Shown here piece after piece: positions 1 to 8,503 of a DNA stretch of 64,000 nt (its first letter is position 1; every line of letters starts with the position of its first letter). The notes beneath the pieces are model-generated. The model worked only from the letters and a program-made list of their open reading frames with translations. It was not told the origin of the DNA and searched no databases. This stretch comes from Clostridia bacterium (GTDB lineage: Bacteria; Bacillota; Clostridia; Lachnospirales; Lachnospiraceae). A program made the position numbers and the translations under genes. The stretch is taken from contig BNZI01000001.1 of the NCBI GenBank assembly GCA_026000945.1, positions 1 through 64,000 of the forward strand, in the 5' to 3' direction.

Positions 1-177
1 AAAATAATCTGGGTTTATTCTTTATCTTTTCTTCAAAAGTGAAAGTAAAATTTTATTGGTTCTATTTGTCGTTTTATGATAAAATAACTTTTAATAGAAA
101 ATTTATCTCAATTTACGTCCGGTTTTATCGACATCAAACTTGGATTTTATCTAAAAACAGAAGAAGGATACAGACAG

Positions 178-1629
178 ATGATCGGAAAAAATCAGTGGTT
201 TTGGAAACATCAATTCGTAAAAAGTAGAGTAGTGTTTAGCGCACAGCTTGAGTGTAGTGAGGGAATGGAAACTTCTATTTTAGTGGGTTACCCTGCCAAA
301 GGAAATAATTATATTGGACATAAGGGAATAGCGACTAGTTTAGACTGCGTAGTCAAGAAAAATTTTGAATCTTTTGGCTGGTGTAAGCTTCGAAATAAGC
401 CTTGCTCGCCGGAGATTTATCGAGAACGTTGGGTAGTGGAGGATAAAAGCCTTCGCGTAGAAGTTCCTGGAGAACAAGATGTCTTTGCGCTAGACACAGA
501 ATCAGTAATGGTCTGCCGAGAAGGTGGAATCATCTGGGTACTAGATGATGGACAAGGGGAGAATGCCATAGCGGATGCGATGCTCATGAAGTGTATAACA
601 GATTATCTGTTAAAGCCAGAGAATCGTATCCAGCTTTATGTGAACTTCTTTCACGATCCCTTCTATGGCGATCAGGAAAAAAGTCTCTGGATCGTTCGCT
701 CGGATGGATGGAATATTCATGATCCAATGTTACAGCATTATTTATCTACGTATGGGAAAAAAGCTTTGCGGGGGCACTATCAAGAAATCAGTATGGAACG
801 ATATCAAGAAGAAGCCCAGCACAATCTTGCCCGAGGAAGAGACTGGACGGGAGAAAAACTAGGTCCTCTTGCGCAGTTGCTGTATGCAGTTAATAAAGGG
901 GGACTAGGAGTCCAACGGATCATGAATGAATCCGGAGCAACTTCGGCAGTACATACCATTATGGGAGCAGCTTCCTACTATAAAGGAGCGTGGGAACAGC
1001 ATAATCTAAAGCAGCAGCCCGTAGGAAAACAACCCGGAGTGAACGAGACCAAGCCGCTTGAAGCAGTAGAGAAAGAGAGAATAGTAGGCGATCCAAATGC
1101 GGCGGATAAACTGGACAATTTAGATTTTCTGCAGCAGCAACATCCAGAACTTTGGGATGATAAGATGGAAAAAGAATACAACGATTTGCAGAGACAACAA
1201 AGTAATTTTGATCGTTCTCAGAGTATGAATGAGCAAACAGGCGAGAGACTTAATGAAGTAAAAACAGATGTGGATGTTTCTCCAGGTAAGAGTGAGAGTT
1301 CGGAGAAGTATGGTAATCAGATTAATGTATCTGAACAAAAAATGTATCAGCAAGGGCAGCATTTCAATAAGCATGGAAAAGACATGGGTTATACAAGTAA
1401 GAAAGCCTATGAGCAAGGAGCAAGAGATTTTATTGATACTAATAAAAATAATGCTGAAATTTTTGAAGGTACATGGAACTCTAGTCGGGGAATACAAGGT
1501 GGAGAAGAACAAATTATAATAAGGTATAAAGGAAAACAAGCAATAATAAATAAGGAAAGTGGTCAAATTATTAACTTTTATGAAGGAACTAGTTTGGATG
1601 GATTTATTGATATAAGGCAGGTGCAGTGA
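178..1629 (+). CDS. PAAR-like (DUF4280-type) protein with C-terminal toxin domain
   Basis: This 483-residue protein looks like a polymorphic toxin. Residues about 40-130 carry a pattern I associate with PAAR-like DUF4280 proteins: an isolated D-C segment, then FGWC, PCSPE, an ERW tryptophan, and a final VCREGGIIWV-DDGQ stretch. PAAR-like proteins cap spikes of contractile injection or type VI-like machines. The middle (about 270-390) is hydrophilic and Q/E-rich, a likely linker. The last 90 residues start with QHFNKHGKDMGYTSKKAY and resemble nuclease toxin tips of the BECR (barnase/EndoU/RelE-like) type, which would cut RNA in a target cell. The stop overlaps the next gene, a probable immunity gene. 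The start has AGAAGGA upstream. The domain calls are from memory of family patterns; the toxin chemistry is inference. Confidence 0.6.
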   Translation: MIGKNQWFWKHQFVKSRVVFSAQLECSEGMETSILVGYPAKGNNYIGHKGIATSLDCVVKKNFESFGWCKLRNKPCSPEIYRERWVVEDKSLRVEVPGEQDVFALDTESVMVCREGGIIWVLDDGQGENAIADAMLMKCITDYLLKPENRIQLYVNFFHDPFYGDQEKSLWIVRSDGWNIHDPMLQHYLSTYGKKALRGHYQEISMERYQEEAQHNLARGRDWTGEKLGPLAQLLYAVNKGGLGVQRIMNESGATSAVHTIMGAASYYKGAWEQHNLKQQPVGKQPGVNETKPLEAVEKERIVGDPNAADKLDNLDFLQQQHPELWDDKMEKEYNDLQRQQSNFDRSQSMNEQTGERLNEVKTDVDVSPGKSESSEKYGNQINVSEQKMYQQGQHFNKHGKDMGYTSKKAYEQGARDFIDTNKNNAEIFEGTWNSSRGIQGGEEQIIIRYKGKQAIINKESGQIINFYEGTSLDGFIDIRQVQ

Positions 1630-2030
1630 TGATAATAAAAGAAGGTAGTATAATTCCTAATGTTGGAATTGGAAGTTATTTGCTCGACATAACTAAAAAG
1701 GAATTACTTGATATCATAGGAAATAATTATAAAGAAACTATGCGAAAAAGAGATTCTATAATTAGTGTTGAAAATGCGAAATTTTGGATTGCAGAAGATG
1801 GAAAAGTTGATCAAATTGGAGTCACAAAAGGATTTCGTGGGACATATAAAAATGTCATAAGCATCGGTTCAACTTTAGCCGAGGTTAAAGAAAGAATCGG
1901 GAACTATGTGGAAGTTGGAGATACTTACGAAATGGAAAATGAAAAAGGGATTTGTTTTGAGTTAGAAGATGTCGATGATTGGGAAGAGTTAATAGCTCCA
2001 ATTGAGTTTATTTACGTATTTCGGGTATAA
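1629..2030 (+). CDS. Probable immunity protein for the upstream toxin
   Basis: This is a small acidic protein of 133 residues with no signal peptide or membrane segment. I do not recognise its family. Its start overlaps the toxin stop (TGATG; a GTG one codon earlier is also possible), so the two are translationally coupled, which is the standard arrangement of a toxin and its cognate immunity gene. It would bind the toxin tip in the producer's cytoplasm. The assignment is by position and size only. Confidence 0.5.
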   Translation: MIIKEGSIIPNVGIGSYLLDITKKELLDIIGNNYKETMRKRDSIISVENAKFWIAEDGKVDQIGVTKGFRGTYKNVISIGSTLAEVKERIGNYVEVGDTYEMENEKGICFELEDVDDWEELIAPIEFIYVFRV

Positions 2031-2304
2031 TCGTGTCAATGTAATTATAGCAGATATATCTGACTTCTCAATGTCTAAAGAAAATAAAATCTTTGAAACC
2101 TATGTAGATGATAAATTTCCACGATATAATGATACAGAAGTCAAAATTCTTGAGGATATAGCTTCTCAGATTAAAGATCCAGCTATCTCAGGGATAATAA
2201 ATTTATATACGGAGCTTGATGCTTGTCAAAGTTGTACAAACATTATATTTGAATTTAGGAGAAAGTTTCCTAATATAAAGCTGAATATTTTTTCAGGTCA
2301 ATAA
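2002..2304 (+). CDS. Orphan deaminase-type toxin tip (fragment)
   Basis: The 100-residue frame opens with TTG inside the end of the immunity gene and has a stop (TAG at 1993) just upstream, so it has no delivery domain. It contains TEVKILEDIASQ and then LYTELDACQSCTNIIFEF followed by FPNIKLNIF. This matches the core of nucleic-acid deaminase toxins: an acidic E-containing helix, then a TE-x-x-x-CxxC zinc site and a fP-N-I strand. It is best read as an orphan toxin module, the displaced C-terminus of a former full-length toxin, which recombination can attach to an N-terminal delivery domain. The usual PC before the first cysteine reads AC, and the HAE-type histidine appears as D or T, so activity is uncertain. 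Confidence 0.5.
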   Translation: MSLFTYFGYNRVNVIIADISDFSMSKENKIFETYVDDKFPRYNDTEVKILEDIASQIKDPAISGIINLYTELDACQSCTNIIFEFRRKFPNIKLNIFSGQ

Positions 2305-2324
2305 ATTTCAGAAAAGGTGACAAT

Positions 2325-3144
2325 ATGAATAATGATATAAAATATCTTGAAGCAAAAGAATTTGCAAGAGATTCATTTACTGAATTTTTTGAAGATAACA
2401 AATTTACAGTTGAACAATCAATAGCAGCAGCACTAGAAGATAATATATTTACAATCTACTATTTGGGTTCTTTTTGTGCGCAAAGGAGATTCCGCAAAAT
2501 TGATCGAAAGTTTATCTAAACGACAAGTAAGAATTGAACCTTATTTATTGGACGACATGCTTGAATATTTTACAAGATTTAAATATTTTCCTAATTTAAG
2601 AAAATTATCTATAGATGTGATCAAAAAAATTATTTTTGCTTATCAATATTTAGACGGCGAACCTGGGGAACGCTGTGCCACTAGTTATGAAAACATGGAT
2701 GAAGAAGAAAAAGAAAAACTAGATCGAAACTTTTACACCTTTATTCAAAAAACCGAATACCCTTTTTCTCCTCAAAATCCTGCAATAGAAAAAGAAAGCC
2801 AAAGCCTAAAGGAACTCATTCGTATCTTTTGGAAACTTTACGTCAGAGATATTTTTGTAGTAGTTCGGGAAAAAGCCCCTGCGGATACCTTTTATTTAAC
2901 GATGAAACTATATGAAGTGCTTAGAGTGAAAATGGTAGTGAAAGCAGGTGAACTAAGCATTTTATTCAAAAGTTCTCAGGAGCAAACGTATAAAATTTTG
3001 TCAGAAAAAACAGAGCACTATCTTTACATAGGAACACAAAGTATGTCAGAAGATGGCTTGATTCACAATTTTAAGATATTAGATATTGTAATACGTGAGC
3101 GATATTTACAAGGAAAAATTTTTCCCTTAATCAATCCCTTTTAA
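2325..3144 (+). pseudogene. Frameshifted gene beside the orphan toxin, possible immunity gene
   Basis: Two reading frames look like halves of one gene. The first (2325-2519) has a good ribosome binding site (AAGGTGA) and encodes an acidic N-terminus. The second (open from about 2461 to 3144) continues as a 222-residue helical protein without its own convincing ribosome binding site. They join naturally at a run of five T at 2471-2475, giving YYLGSFF-VRKGDSAK. Its place after the orphan deaminase tip suggests an immunity function; I do not recognise the family. It may be a decayed gene, a slippage-controlled gene or a sequencing error. Confidence 0.45.
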
Positions 3145-3251
3145 AATGAAAAACGAATTGATTTTCTTGTAGGATATCCACGTTGACTTTATTTTGATGA
3201 ATAGCATTTTTTTATTTTGTTGTTTCGTTCATTTAGTTGTTTTTTATCGAG

Positions 3252-3285
3252 CCTATCCTTTAGCGTTTTCCGGATAGGTTTAATT
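3252..3285 (+). terminator. Terminator of the toxin cassette
   Basis: CCTATCC at 3252-3258 pairs perfectly with GGATAGG at 3272-3278, followed by TTTAATTTTT. It lies 108 bases after the last toxin-cassette frame. Confidence 0.55.
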
Positions 3286-3506
3286 TTTGTATATGCTAGG
3301 TAATTTACCCAGTTCCAAAACCGTGATAAAAAGGGAAGAAGTAATGGATAGATATCAATTAACTATTGATATCTATACAAATCAATTTGAAGATGGATTA
3401 TTTTCAATGAAACTCATCCATAAAAACTAACTAAATGCAAAAAATGTATAGATGTTGTCCTGAGTAATCCAAATGTTTGCGAAGCTCTCTAATCTTGGAT
3501 AAAAGA
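3286..3506. other. Non-coding gap with a 12-bp dyad and a tiny ORF
   Basis: No recognisable gene lies here. A perfect 12-bp inverted repeat (3348-3359 with 3365-3376, spacer 5) contains the palindrome GATATC in each arm, as in a dimeric repressor operator. A 28-codon frame (3344-3430) starts inside it after AAGGGAAGAAG, but nothing else supports it as a gene. Confidence 0.3.
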
Positions 3507-3535
3507 TTGACTTATCTTTGCTAATCTTTTATAAT
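3507..3535 (+). promoter_or_regulatory. Sigma-A type promoter for the remA operon
   Basis: TTGACT (3507-3512) and TATAAT (3530-3535) are separated by 17 bases. Transcription would begin near 3542 and leave an untranslated leader of about 240 nt before remA. Confidence 0.55.
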
Positions 3536-3784
3536 TAATCCATAAAATATGTTGAGAATTTTTCTTCATTTGCAGAACTGAACCAAAAAGGAAAAAATAA
3601 CTGTATCAAAAGTTTTGATGCCTCCGCTTGAAGAAAAAAACTGTTTGCAGTGGGTTTTTCGAAGCAATGAGCTGCTAAGCTAGAGACAGTGGTTTTACAG
3701 TCCGCTTGATGAGTCTGCATTTTGCTTTGAATATGCAGATTTCGTTGACAGTTGTTGACGATACCGTTTTTTTAAGGAGAGTAT

Positions 3785-4063
3785 ATGGGTAGACTGATTA
3801 ATATCGGCTATGCAAACCAAGTCAATTCAGATAAAATCGTTGCAGTTGTGGTACCGGATTCCGCTCCAAGCAAGCGTTTGATTCAGACAGCCAGAGATAA
3901 GGGGTATTTAATTGATGCTACGCAAGGAAGGAGGACAAGGGCGATGATCGTAACAGAAAGCGGACACGTCGTATTGTCTGCTTTGATGCCGGAAACGATT
4001 TCTAATCGTTATGCACAAGAAATAGAATTTATTTCTAGCAAAGATAATAAAGCAGATGAATAA
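3785..4063 (+). CDS. remA: RemA-type DNA-binding regulator (DUF370)
   Basis: This 92-residue protein begins [12 protein letters not shown] and contains [15 protein letters not shown] and [14 protein letters not shown], the signature of the RemA/DUF370 family. In Bacillus subtilis RemA is an oligomeric DNA-binding activator of matrix and osmoprotection genes. The conserved RRTRAMI arginines that contact DNA are present. AAGGAG lies 6-7 bases before the ATG. It overlaps gmk by 8 bases, and the remA-gmk-rpoZ order is conserved in Firmicutes. yicC, often found upstream, is replaced here by the toxin cassette and a gap. Confidence 0.9.
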   Translation: MGRLINIGYANQVNSDKIVAVVVPDSAPSKRLIQTARDKGYLIDATQGRRTRAMIVTESGHVVLSALMPETISNRYAQEIEFISSKDNKADE

Positions 4064-4676
4064 ACAAGGATTATTAATTGTACTTTCAGGCTTTTCAGGA
4101 GTAGGCAAGGGAACGGTGGTTCGTTCTTTATTAGAACAATATCCTAGTTATGAGCTATCTGTTTCAGCGACTACGCGAAGACCTAGACAGCAGGAAGAAG
4201 AAGGAAAAGATTATTTTTTTCTTTCGGTGGAAGAATTTAAACAAAAAATTTCAGAGGATGAATGGTTGGAGTATGCAGAGTATGTACATTCGTTTTATGG
4301 GACACCCAAAAAGAATGTATTACAGGGTCTGGCTAAAGGCAAAGATGTGATTTTAGAGATTGATGTCCAAGGGGCTTTGCAAGTAAAAGAAAATTTCCCG
4401 CAGGCAATTTTGATTTTCTTGTTACCACCGACCATGCAGGATCTATATCAACGTTTGAAAAATAGAAATACGGAAAATGAAGAGCAAATCCGTCAAAGAA
4501 TTCGTCAAGCTTTTACTGAATTTAAACAAATTCGGCAGTATCACTATATCTTAGTAAATGATAGAATAGAAGATTGCGTATTGCGTTTACATCAACTTTT
4601 GCAAGGCGAACATTATCGAGTCTATTTACAAGAGGATTTGCTTGCTAAGTTGGAGCAGCAATCCGAAGAGTTTTAA
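4056..4676 (+). CDS. gmk: Guanylate kinase
   Basis: It phosphorylates GMP to GDP with ATP in the cytoplasm. The P-loop [11 protein letters not shown] is at residues 11-21, followed by the GMP-binding SATTRRPR segment, the GKDYFFLS motif and [10 protein letters not shown], all standard for Gmk. The length (206 residues) is normal. It starts at an ATG overlapping the end of remA, suggesting translational coupling. Confidence 0.95.
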   Translation: MNKQGLLIVLSGFSGVGKGTVVRSLLEQYPSYELSVSATTRRPRQQEEEGKDYFFLSVEEFKQKISEDEWLEYAEYVHSFYGTPKKNVLQGLAKGKDVILEIDVQGALQVKENFPQAILIFLLPPTMQDLYQRLKNRNTENEEQIRQRIRQAFTEFKQIRQYHYILVNDRIEDCVLRLHQLLQGEHYRVYLQEDLLAKLEQQSEEF

Positions 4677-4695
4677 AGCGAAAGTAGGGAAGAGG

Positions 4696-4935
4696 ATGTT
4701 ACATCCATCGTATACAGATTTAATGAATATTGTGAATAGCAAGGTAGAACCAGGAGAACAGCCTGTTGTACAAAGTCGTTATTCTATTGTGATTGCTACG
4801 GCAAAAAGAGCTAGGCAGTTGATTGCAAAAGTCAATCAAATGTCTGATGAGTATTATTTTCCTCTAGATAAAAAACCCTTATCGGTAGCAATTAATGAAT
4901 TATATGAAGGAAAAATAAAAATTATTGGCGAATAA
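4696..4935 (+). CDS. rpoZ: RNA polymerase omega subunit
   Basis: The 79-residue product starts MLHPSYTDLM and contains SRYSIVIATAKRARQL, the conserved omega helix that clamps the beta-prime C-terminus. Downstream PLSVAINELYEGKI is the usual tail. The ATG at 4696 is chosen because it follows AGGGAAGAGG and gives the family N-terminus; an upstream in-frame start at 4642 would overlap gmk and add unconserved residues. Confidence 0.9.
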   Translation: MLHPSYTDLMNIVNSKVEPGEQPVVQSRYSIVIATAKRARQLIAKVNQMSDEYYFPLDKKPLSVAINELYEGKIKIIGE

Positions 4936-5027
4936 GTCGATAAAACAGGTATTGTTGGGTCTGTTTAGAGTCTTTGAGAATCTGGACAGACCTGCTTTTG
5001 ATTAGTCAGTATGGTCAAGGAGAGAAA

Positions 5028-6374
5028 ATGAAAGTACTCTTGGTTTCTTTAGGGTGTGATAAAAATTTGGTAGATTCGGAAGTTATGCTTGGTTTATTGC
5101 ATGAACAAAAATATGAAATGGTTGACGATGAAGCCTTGGCAGAAGTGATTATCGTAAATACATGTTCATTTATCCAGTCGGCGAAAGAAGAGAGTATAGC
5201 AACGATATTAGAATTGTCTTTATATAAAAAGCAGGGCAATTGTAAACTTTTGCTTGTGTGTGGTTGTCTGGCACAGCGTTATGCAAAAGAAATCAGGGAA
5301 GAGATTCCGGAAGTAGATGGGATTATCGGTTCTCTTGCGTATGAACAAATTACAGATATTATCTCCGAAATGCTTGAGAAACAAAAACCTGTCGTTTGTT
5401 TAGAAAATAGGCAGGATAAACAGGGGTCAAATAGCTTAAAAAGAATTTTGACCACAGGTAGACACTATGCTTTTTTAAAAATTGCAGAAGGTTGTGATAA
5501 ATCTTGCGCTTACTGTATTATTCCAACCTTAAGAGGGAAATATACGAGTAGGGAATTGGAAAGTTTGTTAGAAGAAGCCAAATATTTGGTTTCTCAAGGT
5601 GTTTCAGAACTTATTTTAGTTGCACAAGAAAGTACAATGTATGGTGTGGATTTATATAAGAAGAAATCTTTACCGCTTTTGTTGCAAAAATTAGAGGAAA
5701 TTCCAGACTTAAAATGGATTCGCTTATTGTATTGCTATCCGGAAGAAATTACGGATGAGCTTATTCAGGTGATGAAGCATTCAAAAAAGATTTGCCCTTA
5801 CTTGGATATGCCTATTCAACATGTCAATAATGCCATGTTAAAAAAGATGAATCGTGCAACGAATAAAGAGGCATTACAAGCAAAAATTCGAAAATTGAGG
5901 CAGGAAATACCTGGATTAGTTTTACGTACCACTTTGATTACTGGTTTTCCAGGGGAGACGCAAAAAGAACATGAAGAAGTATTGGCATTTATCCAGGAGG
6001 AAAAGTTTGAGCGTTTGGGTGTCTTTACTTATTCTCAAGAAGAGGGAACAAAAGCAGCTGAAATGTCCGGGCAAATTTCAGAGGAACGAAAAGAAAAAAG
6101 ACAAGAACAATTGATGCAAGCACAGCAAAAAATCAGTCGGGATTTTCACACTTCTTTAGTGGGACAAACTTTTGAAGTGTTGATTGAGGGAAAAGGACCA
6201 GAAGAGGGAGTATATTTAGGAAGAACTTATATGGATGCGCCAGATGTGGATGGGCTGGTATTTATTCATACGGATAAGCTCTTACTTTCAGGAGAATATC
6301 ATTTGGTAGAAATTTGTGATTCGTCTGAATATGATTTAATCGGAAAACTTGTTGAGGAAAAAGCAAAGGGGTAA
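5028..6374 (+). CDS. rimO: Ribosomal protein S12 methylthiotransferase RimO
   Basis: This radical-SAM enzyme adds a methylthio group to an aspartate of ribosomal protein S12. The N-terminal UPF0004 domain begins VSLGCDKNLVDSEVMLG, with further cysteines in NTCSF and VCGCLAQRY that hold the auxiliary cluster. The SAM-cluster motif CDKSCAYC is at residues about 151-158, and a C-terminal TRAM domain follows (about 375-440). The ATG at 5028 has AAGGAGAG 6 bases upstream and matches the family start. The length of 448 is normal. It is spaced 4 bases from pgsA. Confidence 0.93.
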   Translation: MKVLLVSLGCDKNLVDSEVMLGLLHEQKYEMVDDEALAEVIIVNTCSFIQSAKEESIATILELSLYKKQGNCKLLLVCGCLAQRYAKEIREEIPEVDGIIGSLAYEQITDIISEMLEKQKPVVCLENRQDKQGSNSLKRILTTGRHYAFLKIAEGCDKSCAYCIIPTLRGKYTSRELESLLEEAKYLVSQGVSELILVAQESTMYGVDLYKKKSLPLLLQKLEEIPDLKWIRLLYCYPEEITDELIQVMKHSKKICPYLDMPIQHVNNAMLKKMNRATNKEALQAKIRKLRQEIPGLVLRTTLITGFPGETQKEHEEVLAFIQEEKFERLGVFTYSQEEGTKAAEMSGQISEERKEKRQEQLMQAQQKISRDFHTSLVGQTFEVLIEGKGPEEGVYLGRTYMDAPDVDGLVFIHTDKLLLSGEYHLVEICDSSEYDLIGKLVEEKAKG

Positions 6375-6378
6375 AACG

Positions 6379-6927
6379 ATGAATTTAGCTAATCAGCTAA
6401 CCATACTGCGCATATTTATCATCCCATTTTTTGTTTTCTTTATGTTGAGTGAAAATTTTGGGATTTATGGAAGATGGATTGCTTTTATTTTATTTGTTAC
6501 TGCTGCTATTAGTGATTTTTTTGATGGGTTTTTTGCTAGAAAATACAATTTGATTACAAACTTTGGTAAATTTATGGATCCTTTAGCAGATAAGCTTTTG
6601 GTTTGTGCAGCTTTGGTCTGTTTCGTGCATTGGAAACAAATTGCGGCATGGATTGTGATTGTGATCATTAGCAGAGAATTTATCATTAGTGGTTTTCGCT
6701 TATTAGCAGCAGATCAAGGCATTGTCATTGCTGCTAGCCCTTGGGGAAAAGTAAAAACGGCGGTTCAAATGGTGATGATTGTTATTTTGATTTTGAATTA
6801 CTCCGGTTATTGGTTTAATGGATTAAAACAAATTTTAATTTATCTTTCTTTGTTTTTGACCGTTATTTCTTTGATTGATTATTTGCGCAAAAATAGTCAT
6901 GTTTTACAGGAAGGAAGAGGAAAATGA
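6379..6927 (+). CDS. pgsA: CDP-diacylglycerol-glycerol-3-phosphate 3-phosphatidyltransferase
   Basis: It makes phosphatidylglycerol phosphate from CDP-diacylglycerol and glycerol-3-phosphate in the membrane. The CDP-alcohol phosphotransferase motif DG-x2-AR-x8-G-x3-D-x3-D is complete (DGFFARKY...GKFMDPLAD, residues about 51-73). Several hydrophobic helices surround it, and the start NLANQLTILRIFIIP is typical of the family. The product is 182 residues. The start overlaps nothing and follows rimO by 4 bases; its end overlaps cinA by ATGA. Confidence 0.92.
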   Translation: MNLANQLTILRIFIIPFFVFFMLSENFGIYGRWIAFILFVTAAISDFFDGFFARKYNLITNFGKFMDPLADKLLVCAALVCFVHWKQIAAWIVIVIISREFIISGFRLLAADQGIVIAASPWGKVKTAVQMVMIVILILNYSGYWFNGLKQILIYLSLFLTVISLIDYLRKNSHVLQEGRGK

Positions 6928-8174
6928 AAACAGAACTCATCTCTGTAGGTACAGAACTTTTACTAGGAAATATCACCAATACAAATGCACGATTTTTAGC
7001 GGAGGAATGCGCATCTTTGGGTTTGTTCGTTTATTACCAATCTGTAGTAGGCGATAATATGGATAGAGTTTGTGCGGTATATAGGCAGGCTTTAGATCGT
7101 TCTGATGTCGTGATTTTGACAGGTGGCTTAGGACCTACACAGGACGATTTGACCAAAGAGGCAGTAGCAAAAGAACTAGGGAAAGACTTAGTTTTGGATG
7201 AAAAGGTTTTGCATTCTATTGAAACTTATTTTCAAAAAGCAGGCTTAAAAAAACCTGTGGATCTAGAAAACAAACAGGCTCAAGTCATTCAAGGAGCAAA
7301 AGTATTTTTAAATGAAAATGGTACAGCTCCTGCTTTACTTATAGAAGAAAATCATAAAATTACGATTTTATTACCCGGTCCGCCGAATGAAATGGAACCT
7401 TTTTTCACTACGCAAATTAAGCCTTATTTAGAACAAAAAACAAACTCTGTACTGTTTTCTTGTATGGTCAAAATGGCGGGAATAGGGGAAAGTCAAGTAG
7501 AAAAAATGATTCCTGAACTGATAGAAGGAGAAAATCCTACGGTAGCTCCTTATGCGAAAACAGGCGAAGTACACTTACGGATAAGTGCAAAAGCAACAAG
7601 CAAAGAAGAAGCGAAACAATTAGTAGAGCCGGTGGTAAAACAATTAAAGGAAATGTTTCCGGAGTTTGTCTATAGTACGGATGATAGCAGTTTGGAAGAA
7701 ACAATCGTTGATGAATTGTTACAAAGGAATTTTACTTTAACTACAGCGGAATCTTGTACGGGCGGTTTATTGGCAGGACGTTTGACAAGGGCAGCAGGAA
7801 TTTCTAAAATTTATCATCAAGGTTTCATTACCTATTCTAATGAAGCAAAAAAAGAACTTTTAGAAGTAGAAGAAAGTACCTTAAAAGAGTTTGGAGCGGT
7901 GAGTGAAGAAACGGTTTTAGAGATGGCACAAGGAGCTGCTCATCAAACAGGTAGTGATTGTTCTTTAGCGATTACAGGTATAGCCGGACCAGATGGAGGA
8001 AGTGAAGAAAAACCTGTCGGACTAGTTTACATCGCCTGCGGAGTTCGGGGAATGATTTTGACAGAAAAGCATCATTTTTCGGGAAATCGGGATAAAATCC
8101 GTGAGCAAGCAGTGGTCAAAGCCTTGACGCTTTTACGTTATGTCTTGACGATGGTTCCGAGGGAATTGGGGTGA
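6924..8174 (+). CDS. cinA: CinA family nicotinamide-nucleotide amidohydrolase
   Basis: This two-domain protein has an N-terminal MoCF/COG1058 domain (GTELLLGNITNTNA at 9-22, LTGGLGPTQDD near 70) and a C-terminal NMN deamidase domain (TAESCTGGLLAGRLT near 275, GIAGPDGG near 350) whose serine lies in the AESCTGG motif. It recycles NMN to nicotinate mononucleotide. The length of 416 is normal. It overlaps pgsA by 4 bases, as expected in this operon. recA, often next in Firmicutes, does not follow here. Confidence 0.93.
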   Translation: MKTELISVGTELLLGNITNTNARFLAEECASLGLFVYYQSVVGDNMDRVCAVYRQALDRSDVVILTGGLGPTQDDLTKEAVAKELGKDLVLDEKVLHSIETYFQKAGLKKPVDLENKQAQVIQGAKVFLNENGTAPALLIEENHKITILLPGPPNEMEPFFTTQIKPYLEQKTNSVLFSCMVKMAGIGESQVEKMIPELIEGENPTVAPYAKTGEVHLRISAKATSKEEAKQLVEPVVKQLKEMFPEFVYSTDDSSLEETIVDELLQRNFTLTTAESCTGGLLAGRLTRAAGISKIYHQGFITYSNEAKKELLEVEESTLKEFGAVSEETVLEMAQGAAHQTGSDCSLAITGIAGPDGGSEEKPVGLVYIACGVRGMILTEKHHFSGNRDKIREQAVVKALTLLRYVLTMVPRELG

Positions 8175-8503
8175 AATGGACAAAATACCTTAATTTAGGT
8201 AAAACTATAACTAAGGTGAAAGTGTATTGTTTAATTAAATTTGCAAAATACATTGGGAGAAGCCAGTCTTATCTGATTGTAGTTTCAGAATATGAAAAAA
8301 GTCTTTTAGAAATTTATCCACTTTTCTACTTAGAGAGGCCGTATTACCGAAAAAAAACTCTGCATATCGTAGGGATGGCAAAGGATTATGAGGAAGCTTT
8401 ACAAATGGTGACAGAAATGATTTCGGATATTTATAAAAAAACCGGAAATACTGATGTAAAGTCTTATTTTTTGGATTTACCTTCCTCTGGGATGTCTTTA
8501 TGA
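8171..8503 (+). CDS. Hypothetical protein downstream of cinA
   Basis: This 110-residue basic protein starts with GTG overlapping the cinA stop, and its own end overlaps the next gene by ATGA, so it is firmly in the operon. I do not recognise the family. It has no signal peptide or clear membrane segment; a C-terminal half (KDYEEALQMVTEMISDIYKK) looks helical. The tight coupling on both sides argues that it is real. Confidence 0.6.
   Translation: MKWTKYLNLGKTITKVKVYCLIKFAKYIGRSQSYLIVVSEYEKSLLEIYPLFYLERPYYRKKTLHIVGMAKDYEEALQMVTEMISDIYKKTGNTDVKSYFLDLPSSGMSL

Noticed and set aside
3535..3720. Minus-strand 61-codon frame before remA
   Set aside because: It has no ribosome binding site, no recognisable motif and lies inside the remA leader.
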